From the NCBI RefSeq assembly GCF_021209385.1, contig NZ_JAJOIL010000016.1, forward strand, positions 1 to 64,000: a stretch of DNA of 64,000 bases. The letters run 5' to 3'. Position numbers and translations under genes: made by a program. This document shows, piece after piece, positions 1-8,603 of this stretch (position 1 is the first letter of the stretch; each line of letters begins with the position of its first letter). The DNA comes from Seleniivibrio sp. (GTDB lineage Bacteria; Chrysiogenota; Deferribacteres; Deferribacterales; Geovibrionaceae). The notes under the pieces were generated by a model. It searched no databases. It worked only from the letters and a program-made list of their open reading frames with translations, and was not told the DNA's origin.

Positions 1-151
1 TCATACCCACGTGTCCGGGGATAAGATCGGTGAAACTGGAACAGATGCCTATGTGCGCTCTGCCCATGCTGCTTTCCGGCATACCCGTGCCATACATAAG
101 TGCTCTGGCGGGTGCTCTGTCTATGCCGACTTTTGTTCTGTCGCTTCTCAT
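1..151 (-). CDS. ilvD: dihydroxy-acid dehydratase, N-terminal 50 residues (cut by window start)
   Basis: The reverse complement from an ATG at 151 reads [18 protein letters not shown], then [10 protein letters not shown] and DLIPGHVGM, which matches the start of dihydroxy-acid dehydratase (IlvD/Edd family). IlvD dehydrates 2,3-dihydroxy-acids in isoleucine/valine synthesis with an Fe-S cluster. The start is preceded by a GAGGTG box (complement of 155-160), spaced only 3-5 nt. The frame is open to base 1, so the rest of the gene lies outside. A strong 12-bp stem hairpin lies directly upstream at 163-191 and could affect the leader of this gene. Assignment rests on 50 residues but the family signature is clear. 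Confidence 0.82.
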   Translation of the reverse strand, partial: MRSDRTKVGIDRAPARALMYGTGMPESSMGRAHIGICSSFTDLIPGHVGM

Positions 152-305
152 ATTCACCTCTTATAAAAAACTGCGTCGTGCAGTTTTTTATCAAACGCTT
201 AACACAGGCAGAAGCCTGTGTACGCTCACACTACGCTTGGTTTCACCGCAAAGCGGCTCAACCAGCACTCCGTGTCGGCGCGTCCTGCGCCTCCGACACT
301 TTCAC
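148..305 (+). repeat. multi-hairpin structured repeat, diverged copy A
   Basis: Ordered blocks: CACCTC box (155-160); hairpin 1, stem ATAAAAAACTGC (163-174), loop GTCGT, stem to 191; CAAACGC (192-198); hairpin 2, ACACAGGC (202-209), loop AGAA, GCCTGTGT (214-221); box CGCTCACACTAC (223-234); a short CCGC-AAA-GCGG hairpin (246-256); CACTCCGTG (266-274); and a nested hairpin GTGTCGG...CCGACAC (272-299) whose tip is GGCGCG-TCC-TGCGCC. The block order matches the tandem repeat at 33438-33713, while the stem sequences differ, so structure is conserved more than sequence. No protein is supported here: the two short open frames on the plus strand run through hairpins. Confidence 0.6.
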
Positions 306-316
306 CTCTGTAAGAA

Positions 317-398
317 AATCCACCCCAACCATCCTTTTAACAAAGAAGGGAGCTTTTTCTCCCCCTTTAGCAAAGGGGGAGAAAGGGGGATTTACATT
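317..398 (+). repeat. dispersed CCCCCTT/AAGGGGG palindromic repeat, copy 1
   Basis: A module AATCCACCCCAACC...AAGAAGGGAG is followed by CTCCCCCTTTAGCAAAGGGGGAG and AAAGGGGGATTTACATT. The same two modules occur at 38401-38493 in swapped order. Each module is an imperfect palindrome, as expected of a non-coding dispersed repeat. The remaining sequence between this and the lipoprotein gene (484-624) shows no recognisable feature. Confidence 0.6.
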
Positions 399-416
399 CT
401 CTTTTGCAATCGTTGC

Positions 417-483
417 AGACTGCTTCGTGCAAGCCCTCGCAGAGACAAAAAGCCGTCATTGCGAGCGTAAGCAAAGCAATCTT
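417..483 (+). repeat. dispersed palindromic repeat of the AGATTGCTTCG family, copy 1
   Basis: AGACTGCTTCG at the left and GCAAAGCAATCTT at the right form the ends of an imperfect palindrome, with CTCGCAGAGAC and CATTGCGAGCG inside. Related copies lie at 14550-14636, 57577-57655 and 58831-58898, all intergenic. This layout is typical of small non-coding repeats found widely in bacteria. Confidence 0.6.
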
Positions 484-624
484 ATTTCAATACACCCCGA
501 AAAGTTCAGGGCGGCTTAAAAAATTTAAGTCATATAATCTATCACAGCATGGGGCGTATATCAAACACTAAAATAATCTTTTTAGCGAAAAAAAGGGGCG
601 CACGCTGCACCCCTTAATTGATTT

Positions 625-3600
625 TTACAGTCCGCCCCGGACACACCGGACATTGTAACTTTCCGAAGATTTAGCACCGAAATACATAGCGGGATAATCG
701 AACCAGATTGTCCATGCAGCCTCGACTGCGCCGAAAACCTTATATGTGGACGAAGACCAGTAGCCGCTCCAGGCGGTATTCTGGAACACTGAGCTTATTG
801 CAGGTTCGTGAGCGCTTTCTTCCCTGATAGACAAAAGCTCTCTGATGTTGGGCATTCTCCAGTCAGCATAGCCGCCAAGTTCTTTGTTTTCGCAATAGCT
901 TATTGCGTCTGCCCACACATCTGAAACTGATGCGGCCTCTGCATCGTCCTGCCACATAAGCCCTGTGTTATTGTCAGTCACTATCTCTTTCGTATCATTC
1001 CTCACGAAATCTGCAGCGGGATATGAATTACCGCGGACACATAAAACATGAAGCAAATCAGTTCCGATATACGTCTGCGAAACACCGTCACGGAAATACA
1101 TTCCCCAGTAATTTCCGTACGTACCATCGCCTTCTGCTGTTGACGACCAATAGTATGACTGGCTGACATTTACGAAGGCGGAATTTAACGCCGGACTGAA
1201 CCCGTCGTAATTTACGATGGTCTCCAGTTCTTCGATTGACGGAAGCCTCCAGTCGCTGTAGCTGTCGATGGTAAGGTCTGCACAGATAGTTACAGCATTG
1301 TCCCATGTATCCGAATAATCATCCCCGTTATCCTGCCACATAAGACCGTTCACATTGTCCACGATAGCGGCATCTGTTACGCTCTCTCTGGTGTAGTCAG
1401 GATCTGCACCCGCCTGATATGCTCCGTCCTGCCCGCTTAAAAGACATGCCGCAGCATCAAGGAGCGTTCCTGCACTGTCCCAGCAGCTTGTCTGCCCCGT
1501 TTTGGTCATTACCCATGAAACTATCGTAAGATCGAACGTAAGCGTGTTTACACCGCCTGTTCTGCCGTCGGATACTGTTATGACTACATCTTCATATACA
1601 CCCGCTTCCGCTGTTCCCGAAACCGCACCTGTAGAGGTGTCGATTGTCATCCACGTCGGATTGCCGGATATGCTGAATGTAAGGGTGTCGCCGTCATCGT
1701 CACTTGCCGTGGGCGTGAAGCTGAAAGCCTCACCGCTCATAACTGCAGTCGGTGTGCCGCTTATGGACGGTGCATGGTTCTGAACTTCTATATCGAACGA
1801 TGCCAGAGATACGCTTGCCGTACCGTCTGAAACGCTGATAACTATATCGCTGTAAGTTCCGCTCACCGTGGGAGTACCAGCAAGCGCTCCTGTAGTTGTG
1901 CTGAACGTTGCCCAGTCAGGCTTATTCTCAATGCTGAAAGTAAGAGTATCGCCGTCCGCATCAGCCGATGTGGGCGTGAAGCTGTATGCAGTGTTGACAT
2001 ACAGGGATGTCGTCGGAGTACCTGATATTGTCGGGGCATTGTTGGGGTCTTCAACCGTTATGCTGAACGCCGCAAGGTCTGTTGTGGCTATGCCGTCGCT
2101 TACGGTTATTATTATATTGGTAAACGTTCCGGCAGTTGTCGTTCCTGTCAGCCCACCTGTTGTTGTGCTGAATGTCGCCCAGCTCGGTTTGTTCTGTATG
2201 CTGTAGGTCAGAGTGTCGTCGTCTGCATCACTTCCCGTCGGTGTGAAGCTGTATGATGCTCCTGTATCCGCCGATGCCGACGGAGTGCCGCTTATTGATG
2301 GCGTACGGTTTGTCACCGTGATTGTAAATGCGCCCATACTTGTGTTGTCAGTACCGTCTGAAACCGTTATCACTATGCCGCTGTATGTACCCGCAACCGC
2401 TGTGCCTGTCAAGGCTCCGGTACTCTGGTTGAACACCGCCCAGTCAGGCTTGTTCTGTATCGTAAACGTAAGGGTATCGCCGTCGGCATCAGCCGATGTC
2501 GGCGTGAAACTGTACGAAGCGTTACGGTATACTGCTGTCGTCGGCGTGCCGCCGATGGTCGGTGCATTGTTTTCAGCAACCGTCTCTGTCACAGTAATTG
2601 TGAACGGAGTCAGACTCGCTGAATCCGTCCCGTCCGATACGCTGATGGTTATTCCGGCATAAGTGCCTGTAACAGCCGTTCCGGTCAATGCTCCGGTTGC
2701 CGTGTCAAAGCTCGCCCAGTCAGGCTTGTTTTCTATGCTGAATGTCAGAGTATCGCCGTCCTCATCACTCGCCGTTGGGGTGAAGCTGTAGCTTTCGCCA
2801 TCGGCTATGGTGTATGTGGGCGTTCCGCCGATTGTCGGTGCATTATTTACGGTTTCGTCGTCACCCGGTGTCGTCTGGCAGACATCGTTGCTTTTGACTA
2901 TCTCACACACTGCCCCGAGACTGCCTAACCCGCCTGACGGGATAAAACAGGTCATCTGATAGCTCGCCAAAGCGGCGTTGGCATAGGTCATGCCGTAAAC
3001 TTCCGCCAGTTTTGTTGTCATGGCAGTTTCAAGAGCATCACCGTTCCATGAACTGCCTATCTTCATATATATATTGCTGTCAACTGTCAGACCGCCGAAT
3101 ATAAATATCTTTGACAGTCCCACTGCTGATATTGCGTCGGATATTTCCGCAGCGGTGTAGCAGTCTGTTGACCAGCCCGTGCCGGTTCGTTCAGACGAGC
3201 CCATATATGCGCTGTTGAGATTCTTCGCATCGCTGCTGAAACCTGTCGGCAACCCGCCGTTCCGTTTGAGAACCAGCCCAAGATTATAGGAAGTCGCCCG
3301 CTCGGAACTGTATTTCACTTTTTTGTATCGGGGATATTGTGCCGCCAGCTCGGAAGGAGTGCCAATCAGCACGATATCTTCGTAAGTACCGCTGGCGTCC
3401 GATATGTAGACAACTGATTTGCCGCCGCTCTCCGTGTAAGTCAGCTTAACACCGCTGACCGGCTGCCCGTCCTCGTTCAGAGCGGCAACTTCATAAACGA
3501 TCCCCAAAGAACTGCTTGTAATGTAAGATTTTCCGGAACTGTCCGTAACGGCGGATACGCTGTCTCCGCTGAATGTAACCTCGGAACTAAGATTCTCATC

Positions 3601-3681
3601 CGATGAAGAACCGCTGTCTAAATTGAAACAGCCTGAAAGCACAAGAAAGCATGCAAAAATAGCAATATGAATTAGTCTCAC
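625..3681 (-). CDS. surface lipoprotein with five cadherin-like/Ig repeats and two DUF1566 domains
   Basis: About 1018 residues. A GTG start at 3681 is preferred because a GGGGG box lies 8 nt upstream and the product begins directly with a lipoprotein signal ending in the lipobox LSGC. An upstream in-frame ATG at 3714 would add 11 residues. After an N-terminal region of about 270 residues come five repeats of roughly 90 residues (about 280-725), each opening with NNAPTIGGTP or a variant and containing SFTPTASDxDGDTLTFSI and ISVSDGT. These match putative-Ig/cadherin-like (He_PIG type) adhesion domains with DxDGD calcium-binding signatures. Two C-terminal DUF1566 (Lcl-like) domains follow, each with NGLMWQD, YxDWRxP and YWSS motifs and a final CVRG. 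Likely an outer-membrane-anchored adhesin. Monocistronic. Confidence 0.85.
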   Translation of the reverse strand: MRLIHIAIFACFLVLSGCFNLDSGSSSDENLSSEVTFSGDSVSAVTDSSGKSYITSSSLGIVYEVAALNEDGQPVSGVKLTYTESGGKSVVYISDASGTYEDIVLIGTPSELAAQYPRYKKVKYSSERATSYNLGLVLKRNGGLPTGFSSDAKNLNSAYMGSSERTGTGWSTDCYTAAEISDAISAVGLSKIFIFGGLTVDSNIYMKIGSSWNGDALETAMTTKLAEVYGMTYANAALASYQMTCFIPSGGLGSLGAVCEIVKSNDVCQTTPGDDETVNNAPTIGGTPTYTIADGESYSFTPTASDEDGDTLTFSIENKPDWASFDTATGALTGTAVTGTYAGITISVSDGTDSASLTPFTITVTETVAENNAPTIGGTPTTAVYRNASYSFTPTSADADGDTLTFTIQNKPDWAVFNQSTGALTGTAVAGTYSGIVITVSDGTDNTSMGAFTITVTNRTPSISGTPSASADTGASYSFTPTGSDADDDTLTYSIQNKPSWATFSTTTGGLTGTTTAGTFTNIIITVSDGIATTDLAAFSITVEDPNNAPTISGTPTTSLYVNTAYSFTPTSADADGDTLTFSIENKPDWATFSTTTGALAGTPTVSGTYSDIVISVSDGTASVSLASFDIEVQNHAPSISGTPTAVMSGEAFSFTPTASDDDGDTLTFSISGNPTWMTIDTSTGAVSGTAEAGVYEDVVITVSDGRTGGVNTLTFDLTIVSWVMTKTGQTSCWDSAGTLLDAAACLLSGQDGAYQAGADPDYTRESVTDAAIVDNVNGLMWQDNGDDYSDTWDNAVTICADLTIDSYSDWRLPSIEELETIVNYDGFSPALNSAFVNVSQSYYWSSTAEGDGTYGNYWGMYFRDGVSQTYIGTDLLHVLCVRGNSYPAADFVRNDTKEIVTDNNTGLMWQDDAEAASVSDVWADAISYCENKELGGYADWRMPNIRELLSIREESAHEPAISSVFQNTAWSGYWSSSTYKVFGAVEAAWTIWFDYPAMYFGAKSSESYNVRCVRGGL

Positions 3682-3965
3682 TGTAAATACCCCCGCATAC
3701 ATAAAAATAACCATATAGAGATAACCGAGTTAAACACATAAGTTTTAATTGTCAACATGCATATATGTGAATTTTAACAAAAAGAATATCAGATCACTTT
3801 TTCTTTCATTTTATCAATTTGTTTAAACATCAGCGAAAAAATATGTTGTTTTTATGTGTTTTGATGCATGCAGAATTCTGAAACCGTGTAACAGAGGCAA
3901 ACGTCTAATATTAATTGCCTCGCCCCCGCCCGCATGATATAAAGGTATATATTCACGGGGGAAAT

Positions 3966-4412
3966 ATGACGTTTGAAAACTACTTTGACATGGCAGTAAA
4001 GACTTTCAGATCAATGGCAATGGGGCTTTTTCTTTATCCGCTCTTCGTTGCTCTTGCCGAAACGCTGGATATGAAGGTGCATTATTACCTGCCCAGACCC
4101 ACTGTCGACCACTTGGGGATAGCTTTCATCATCATAGCTGTAATTTTTTTCCCGCTGTCAAACGCACTTCTGCCGCTTCTGCGCAGAAAATGCGGACGTT
4201 CGTGTGATCTCGGCAAAAAACTCATGATAGCCTCCGTCATAACCGCGGCAATGGCGGAAACAATAGCGCTGTTCGGACTTGTCATATATATAGTGTCAGC
4301 GGACGTGCGTTTCTTCTATCTTTTCTTTGTTCTCTCTCTTGTGCATCTTTTCATGCACAGACCGAAGATGGAGCAGTGGCAAAGGTATCTTGACGATCTC
4401 AATAAAGATTAA
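3966..4412 (+). CDS. small four-helix integral membrane protein, function unknown
   Basis: 148 residues. The ATG at 3966 follows a GGGGGAAAT ribosome-binding site; an upstream ATG at 3915 would add 17 Pro/Arg-rich residues and has no such site. Four hydrophobic stretches are visible: about 15-35, 44-68, 82-108 and 110-126. The tail is charged. I recognise no family. It lies 39 bp before the next membrane protein gene in the same direction and probably starts the plus-strand run that continues to 9017, so a role in cell-envelope or polysaccharide handling is possible by context only. Confidence 0.7.
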   Translation: MTFENYFDMAVKTFRSMAMGLFLYPLFVALAETLDMKVHYYLPRPTVDHLGIAFIIIAVIFFPLSNALLPLLRRKCGRSCDLGKKLMIASVITAAMAETIALFGLVIYIVSADVRFFYLFFVLSLVHLFMHRPKMEQWQRYLDDLNKD

Positions 4413-4451
4413 GTTCTTTTAAAATTGGTCTTTTCTTGATAAAATAAAAGT

Positions 4452-5720
4452 ATGGCATACAGAAGTTATATAAAAAAAGTCCCCGGATTCACCTTTCTGG
4501 GACCAACCCTTATATTTGCCGGAATGCTAACCGCTTCGGACACAGGGCTTACCTATGCTCTGAATCCTGAGATGGTTCTGGACGAAATGAGCCGCAATTT
4601 TGCTGTGTTCTATTTCGTCTCCACAGCATTTTTCAGCTTTCTTCTCATGCATGCGGGTTATCTGCTGTACAACGGTATGGTATACAGCAGGTATTATGCA
4701 AGCATAGTTCTATACGCATGTCTGACTGCTGTTCTTGCCCGTGTTTTTCTTCTCGGCACAGAGCCTGCGCCATGGAAAATATATCTGGAGGCAGGATGCC
4801 TGGCAGTCGCTCTTCTTTACCTTGGTCAGAAACAGTTCCGTGTACGTTTTGAATACAAACGCAGCATTCTGGGCGTCACAGTCTTTTTTACATGGGTAAT
4901 GGTGATGATGTCCGCAGGATACGCGTATATGCGTCTTAAAGACGGCTATACAGTTCTGCCGATCAACAGAATTTCATTTGAAGAATCACCATATAACGTA
5001 AACCTTACCCCGCTGCCTTTCAGCTTCGGTTTGCGGGTGCCGCCGAACTTCCACCTCTCTTCAATTGAGAACGAGGCAGGAACTCTTTCCGTTACATTCC
5101 ACAATCCCGACTACGGATATATTATATTAAGCAATTTCTCCGCAATAACCCCCGTGTTCAAACGTATGAGAATATTGGGTTTTCACGATGAACTGGATTT
5201 CACCCGCAGGTTTTTCAACGAGACCGTCGGACTTGTTCCGCTATATCTGCGCAAGGCGATGACCAGCATGAACGTAAAGGAATACGACAGGGTTGACGTT
5301 GGCGGCATGTCGCTCCTTCTTGAAAAATCCGACGGCGACAACTCCATCGCACATATATTCCGCGGAAAAGAGCTTCTCGGTGAGGTAAATATCCTCTCCA
5401 TCTCAATGAACGACACCGGACTTTACAACGAAATATTCTCCACGCTGAAAAGCCGTGAGCCGGAGACAGACGCACAGAAACTCTTTGAAGAGGGACTGAA
5501 ACTCCAGAAAGACGAACACATTGAAGAGGCGAAAAGGCTTTTCGCATGCGCATCGGTGATAAATCCTGAAGACGCTGAATACAGATATGTGCTGGCGGAA
5601 ACACTGGCGCTCACAGGGTACGTCTCAAGCGCAAAAAAACAGCTCGAAACATGCATCAAACTGTCTCCCGGACATCAGAGAGCGCAAAAGCTTATGGAAG
5701 CGCTCAACAAACTTAATTAG
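4452..5720 (+). CDS. membrane protein with five N-terminal helices and a C-terminal TPR domain
   Basis: 422 residues. The first 165 residues hold about five hydrophobic helices (13-33, 46-70, 80-100, 108-127, 140-162). A soluble region follows (about 170-335, opening PYNVNLTPLPFSFG). The last 80 residues are TPR-like: LFEEGLKLQKDEHIEEAKRL, then EYRYVLAETLALTGYVSSAK. No catalytic motif is visible. The gene stops 10 bp before the DUF342 gene, so the two are probably co-transcribed. A scaffold role for an envelope complex is plausible, but that is inference. Confidence 0.75.
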   Translation: MAYRSYIKKVPGFTFLGPTLIFAGMLTASDTGLTYALNPEMVLDEMSRNFAVFYFVSTAFFSFLLMHAGYLLYNGMVYSRYYASIVLYACLTAVLARVFLLGTEPAPWKIYLEAGCLAVALLYLGQKQFRVRFEYKRSILGVTVFFTWVMVMMSAGYAYMRLKDGYTVLPINRISFEESPYNVNLTPLPFSFGLRVPPNFHLSSIENEAGTLSVTFHNPDYGYIILSNFSAITPVFKRMRILGFHDELDFTRRFFNETVGLVPLYLRKAMTSMNVKEYDRVDVGGMSLLLEKSDGDNSIAHIFRGKELLGEVNILSISMNDTGLYNEIFSTLKSREPETDAQKLFEEGLKLQKDEHIEEAKRLFACASVINPEDAEYRYVLAETLALTGYVSSAKKQLETCIKLSPGHQRAQKLMEALNKLN

Positions 5721-5730
5721 GGCAGAAAAA

Positions 5731-7302
5731 ATGCCTGTAACAACCCTTAAAACACTTACTCCGCACAATGAACATGAGCTGAAAAAACTCCTCGAACACG
5801 TCTACGGCATAGAACAGGACTGGATAAACTTAACCTTCGACGAACAATGGCTTGCAACTATTGAAATAGAAACTGAAATGGACATAGACGCCCGCGTTGC
5901 CGTTGTTCTCTCCGAAGACAAAATGAAAGCTGAATTCTCACTCTTTCCTGCCATCAACAAAGGAAAAACCCTTAACAACGAAGCTGTTGAGAACTATCTC
6001 ATAAAAGAGAAACGGCTCTCGAAGGAACTCTTCCACTGGGACGTCATAAAGCACTCAATTCAGTATTACCTGTCGGGTTATATTGTCGAAAAGGTTCTGA
6101 TATCCGAAGGAATACCCGTAGAGGACGGTCAGGATGCATGGATGACCCTGCATTTTGAGATGGATGACAGGCGCCCGCGGGAACTTGACGACGGCAGAGT
6201 GGATTTCAAGGATATAAACCACATAGTAACGGCGGCGGAGAACGAACTGCTGATCTCTTACCACCCCGAAACGTCCGGCAGGGACGGAACCAAAGTTACC
6301 GGAGAAAAGATACCCGCCATACGGGGCAAAAAACTTGTAATTCATAAGGGCAGAGGCATATATTTCGACGAAGAGCGTCAGGGGTATGCCGCAAAAGAGG
6401 GCGGATACGTCATCTTTGAAAGCAACAGACTGAGCGTTAACCCCATCTATTCGGTCTACGGCGACGTGGACTATTCTGTAGGCAACATAAAATTCGACGG
6501 CACCGTATCCGTATCCGGCGACGTGCTGAGCGGATTTGAGATACACGCCAAAAACATTGTGGTTTGGGGAATTGTGCGTGACGCGCTCCTCACCGCTACG
6601 GACGACATCACCGTTAAAACCGGTGTAAAATCCACAGGCAAATGCGTTCTGAAAGCCGGAAGACATATCACCGCCGGATTCATAGAGAATTCCGACGTTG
6701 AGGCGGTTACAAGTATAACAATAAAAAATTACTGCATTAACTCGCATCTCAGATGCGAAGGCGAAATAACAGCCACATCCGGCGACGGCACCATAAGCGG
6801 CGGCGAGATAAGGGCGTTTTCGTCAATACACGTCCGCAGGCTTGGACTTGAGCAGGGACCGCAGTTCAAAGTTTTCGTCGGTGTAAAACATACTCTGGAA
6901 AGCAAACTGGAAACCGCGATGGCTGATAAAGACAAGCTGGAACAGATAATAAGGGAAGCCGACGAGAAAATCCGTGCGCTGGCAAAGGCAAACCCTGACA
7001 TAAAAAAGAATCCTAAGCTGAAATCCATCATAACATCCAGAACCCTTCTGATGAAAAAATACGAAACTATGGATGAGCGGGTAGATCAGATGATAAAATC
7101 GTCGATGCATCCTATGCCTTTCATCCGCGTTGACCAGTCGGTACACGACGGCGTTACAATAGTTTTTTACGGCACCGAGAAAAACTTCACCGAAACCGAA
7201 GGATCGGGAAAGTTCGTATTTGACAAAGCGACAGGTAAAATTGTAAAGCTGAAAGCGGACGCCGTTCTGGAAAGCACGGTAACTGAAGTCAAGCTGGACT
7301 AA
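5731..7302 (+). CDS. DUF342 (FapA-type) protein
   Basis: 523 residues from the ATG at 5731, just after the upstream gene's stop. An open frame extends further upstream but only through the coding region of the previous gene. The centre (about 190-375) is a run of short repeated beta segments (GDVDYSVGNIKFDG, VSVSGDVLSGFEI, ITVKTGVKSTGKCVLKAG) typical of the DUF342/FapA right-handed helix fold. A predicted coiled coil follows (about 388-415, LESKLETAMADKDKLEQI). FapA proteins are implicated in flagellar assembly or envelope polymer functions, but no flagellar genes are nearby. The next gene's GTG starts immediately after this stop codon, so translation is likely coupled. Confidence 0.8.
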   Translation: MPVTTLKTLTPHNEHELKKLLEHVYGIEQDWINLTFDEQWLATIEIETEMDIDARVAVVLSEDKMKAEFSLFPAINKGKTLNNEAVENYLIKEKRLSKELFHWDVIKHSIQYYLSGYIVEKVLISEGIPVEDGQDAWMTLHFEMDDRRPRELDDGRVDFKDINHIVTAAENELLISYHPETSGRDGTKVTGEKIPAIRGKKLVIHKGRGIYFDEERQGYAAKEGGYVIFESNRLSVNPIYSVYGDVDYSVGNIKFDGTVSVSGDVLSGFEIHAKNIVVWGIVRDALLTATDDITVKTGVKSTGKCVLKAGRHITAGFIENSDVEAVTSITIKNYCINSHLRCEGEITATSGDGTISGGEIRAFSSIHVRRLGLEQGPQFKVFVGVKHTLESKLETAMADKDKLEQIIREADEKIRALAKANPDIKKNPKLKSIITSRTLLMKKYETMDERVDQMIKSSMHPMPFIRVDQSVHDGVTIVFYGTEKNFTETEGSGKFVFDKATGKIVKLKADAVLESTVTEVKLD

Positions 7303-8601
7303 GTGAAACAATACATTGATAAACTGAAACAAAGACTGCAGGGCGACGGAGCGGCGGGAGTATTCCGCAACATGCTCATCCTCGCAACCGGAACAGGGGC
7401 GGCAAAGGCAATAGGCTTTCTGGCATCACTTGTGGTCACAAGGCTTTTCACGCCGGAGGACTTCGGCGTAATGTCCCTTTTCATAGCTTTTACATCGCTG
7501 ATAGCCCCCATTTCAACCCTTTGCTATTCGTATGCAATTCCTCTTCCGAAAAACAGACACCTCGCGGTGAACATCATTCTGATGAATTTTTGCATAACAG
7601 CCGTAATGACAATGCTCACGGCTCTGGCATTCATCTTCGCAGGAAATTACATATTCCGCGCGGCAAACGCCGACGGTCTTCAACCATATGTCTGGCTTAT
7701 AATTCTGACTCAGTTTTTCGCAGGAATATATGAAACGCTCAGCAGTTTCGCCACACGCGAACGAGCTTTCAAACCCATCGCCAGAACCAAGATGATACAG
7801 GCGTTCTTCGGGGCGCTGGTAAAGGTGGTTTCAGGTTTTGCCCACTTCGGCGTTCCTGGGCTTTTAATAGGTCAGGCATACACTCAGGCTGGAGGCAGTT
7901 TTGTTTATTACAAAGCATTTAAAGAAACACTCCGCACATCATTGCACAGGGTAAGCATAAAAAGAGTAATAAGAACCGCAAAGATATACAGAGATTTCCC
8001 TATGTACAGACTGCCTTCGCAGTTTCTGCTGACATTTTCCATTCAGGCGCCTCTGCTTATGACCGGAAAACTATTCGGTATGGCAACAGTGGGGCAGCTG
8101 GGGCTTGCCACATCTGTTCTGTCACTGCCTGTCATACTTTTCGGTGTGTCCGCAGGACAGGCATATTATGCAGAAGCCGCGCGCATAGGTGCAAACAATC
8201 CCAGAGAGATATACGATCTTTCAAAAAAGGTCGCTAAGAAACTGTTCATAGTCAGTCTTCTGCCGTTCGCGGTTTTACAGCTTGCAGGCGAACCTCTTTT
8301 CGTGCTTGTTTTCGGCAAGGCATGGCACCAGTCCGGTTCATTCGCCTCCATGCTTTCCGTATCGCTCCTTGCACAATTCGTCGTAGTGCCTATCGTAAAT
8401 GTTCTAAGCGTTCTGGGCAAACAGGGCATGTTCCTTATGTTCAACATCATGCGCACGGTCAGTATAGTCGTTCTGTTCTCGGTGTGCGGCTGGTTCAGCA
8501 TGCAGGCGGACACTGTTATACTGATATACAGCTTCGTGCTGGCATTAAACTATGCGCTGATGGCGTTTGTGATCTTCAGAGTGATACGGAGCAGATTTTA
8601 A
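7303..8601 (+). CDS. polysaccharide flippase (Wzx-like, MOP superfamily)
   Basis: 432 residues from a GTG directly abutting the preceding TAA. The N-terminus has the pattern of oligosaccharide flippases: FRNMLILATGTGAAKAIGFL, then VVTRLFTPEDFGVMSLFIAF. Ten to twelve hydrophobic segments span the protein. Family members move undecaprenyl-linked sugar repeat units across the inner membrane. No glycosyltransferase or polymerase genes are adjacent, unlike a typical O-antigen or capsule cluster, so the substrate cannot be named. Co-directional with the DUF342 gene and the downstream RseC-like gene, which starts 2 bp after this stop. Confidence 0.85.
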   Translation: MKQYIDKLKQRLQGDGAAGVFRNMLILATGTGAAKAIGFLASLVVTRLFTPEDFGVMSLFIAFTSLIAPISTLCYSYAIPLPKNRHLAVNIILMNFCITAVMTMLTALAFIFAGNYIFRAANADGLQPYVWLIILTQFFAGIYETLSSFATRERAFKPIARTKMIQAFFGALVKVVSGFAHFGVPGLLIGQAYTQAGGSFVYYKAFKETLRTSLHRVSIKRVIRTAKIYRDFPMYRLPSQFLLTFSIQAPLLMTGKLFGMATVGQLGLATSVLSLPVILFGVSAGQAYYAEAARIGANNPREIYDLSKKVAKKLFIVSLLPFAVLQLAGEPLFVLVFGKAWHQSGSFASMLSVSLLAQFVVVPIVNVLSVLGKQGMFLMFNIMRTVSIVVLFSVCGWFSMQADTVILIYSFVLALNYALMAFVIFRVIRSRF

Positions 8602-8603
8602 AA

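Noticed and set aside
30-519. Two overlapping open frames on the plus strand at the window start
   Set aside because: They run antisense to ilvD and through several hairpins and dispersed repeats; amino-acid content is repeat-derived.
625-3681. Diversity-generating retroelement target
   Set aside because: DUF1566 domains fit, but there is no reverse transcriptase, accessory gene or template repeat in the window.
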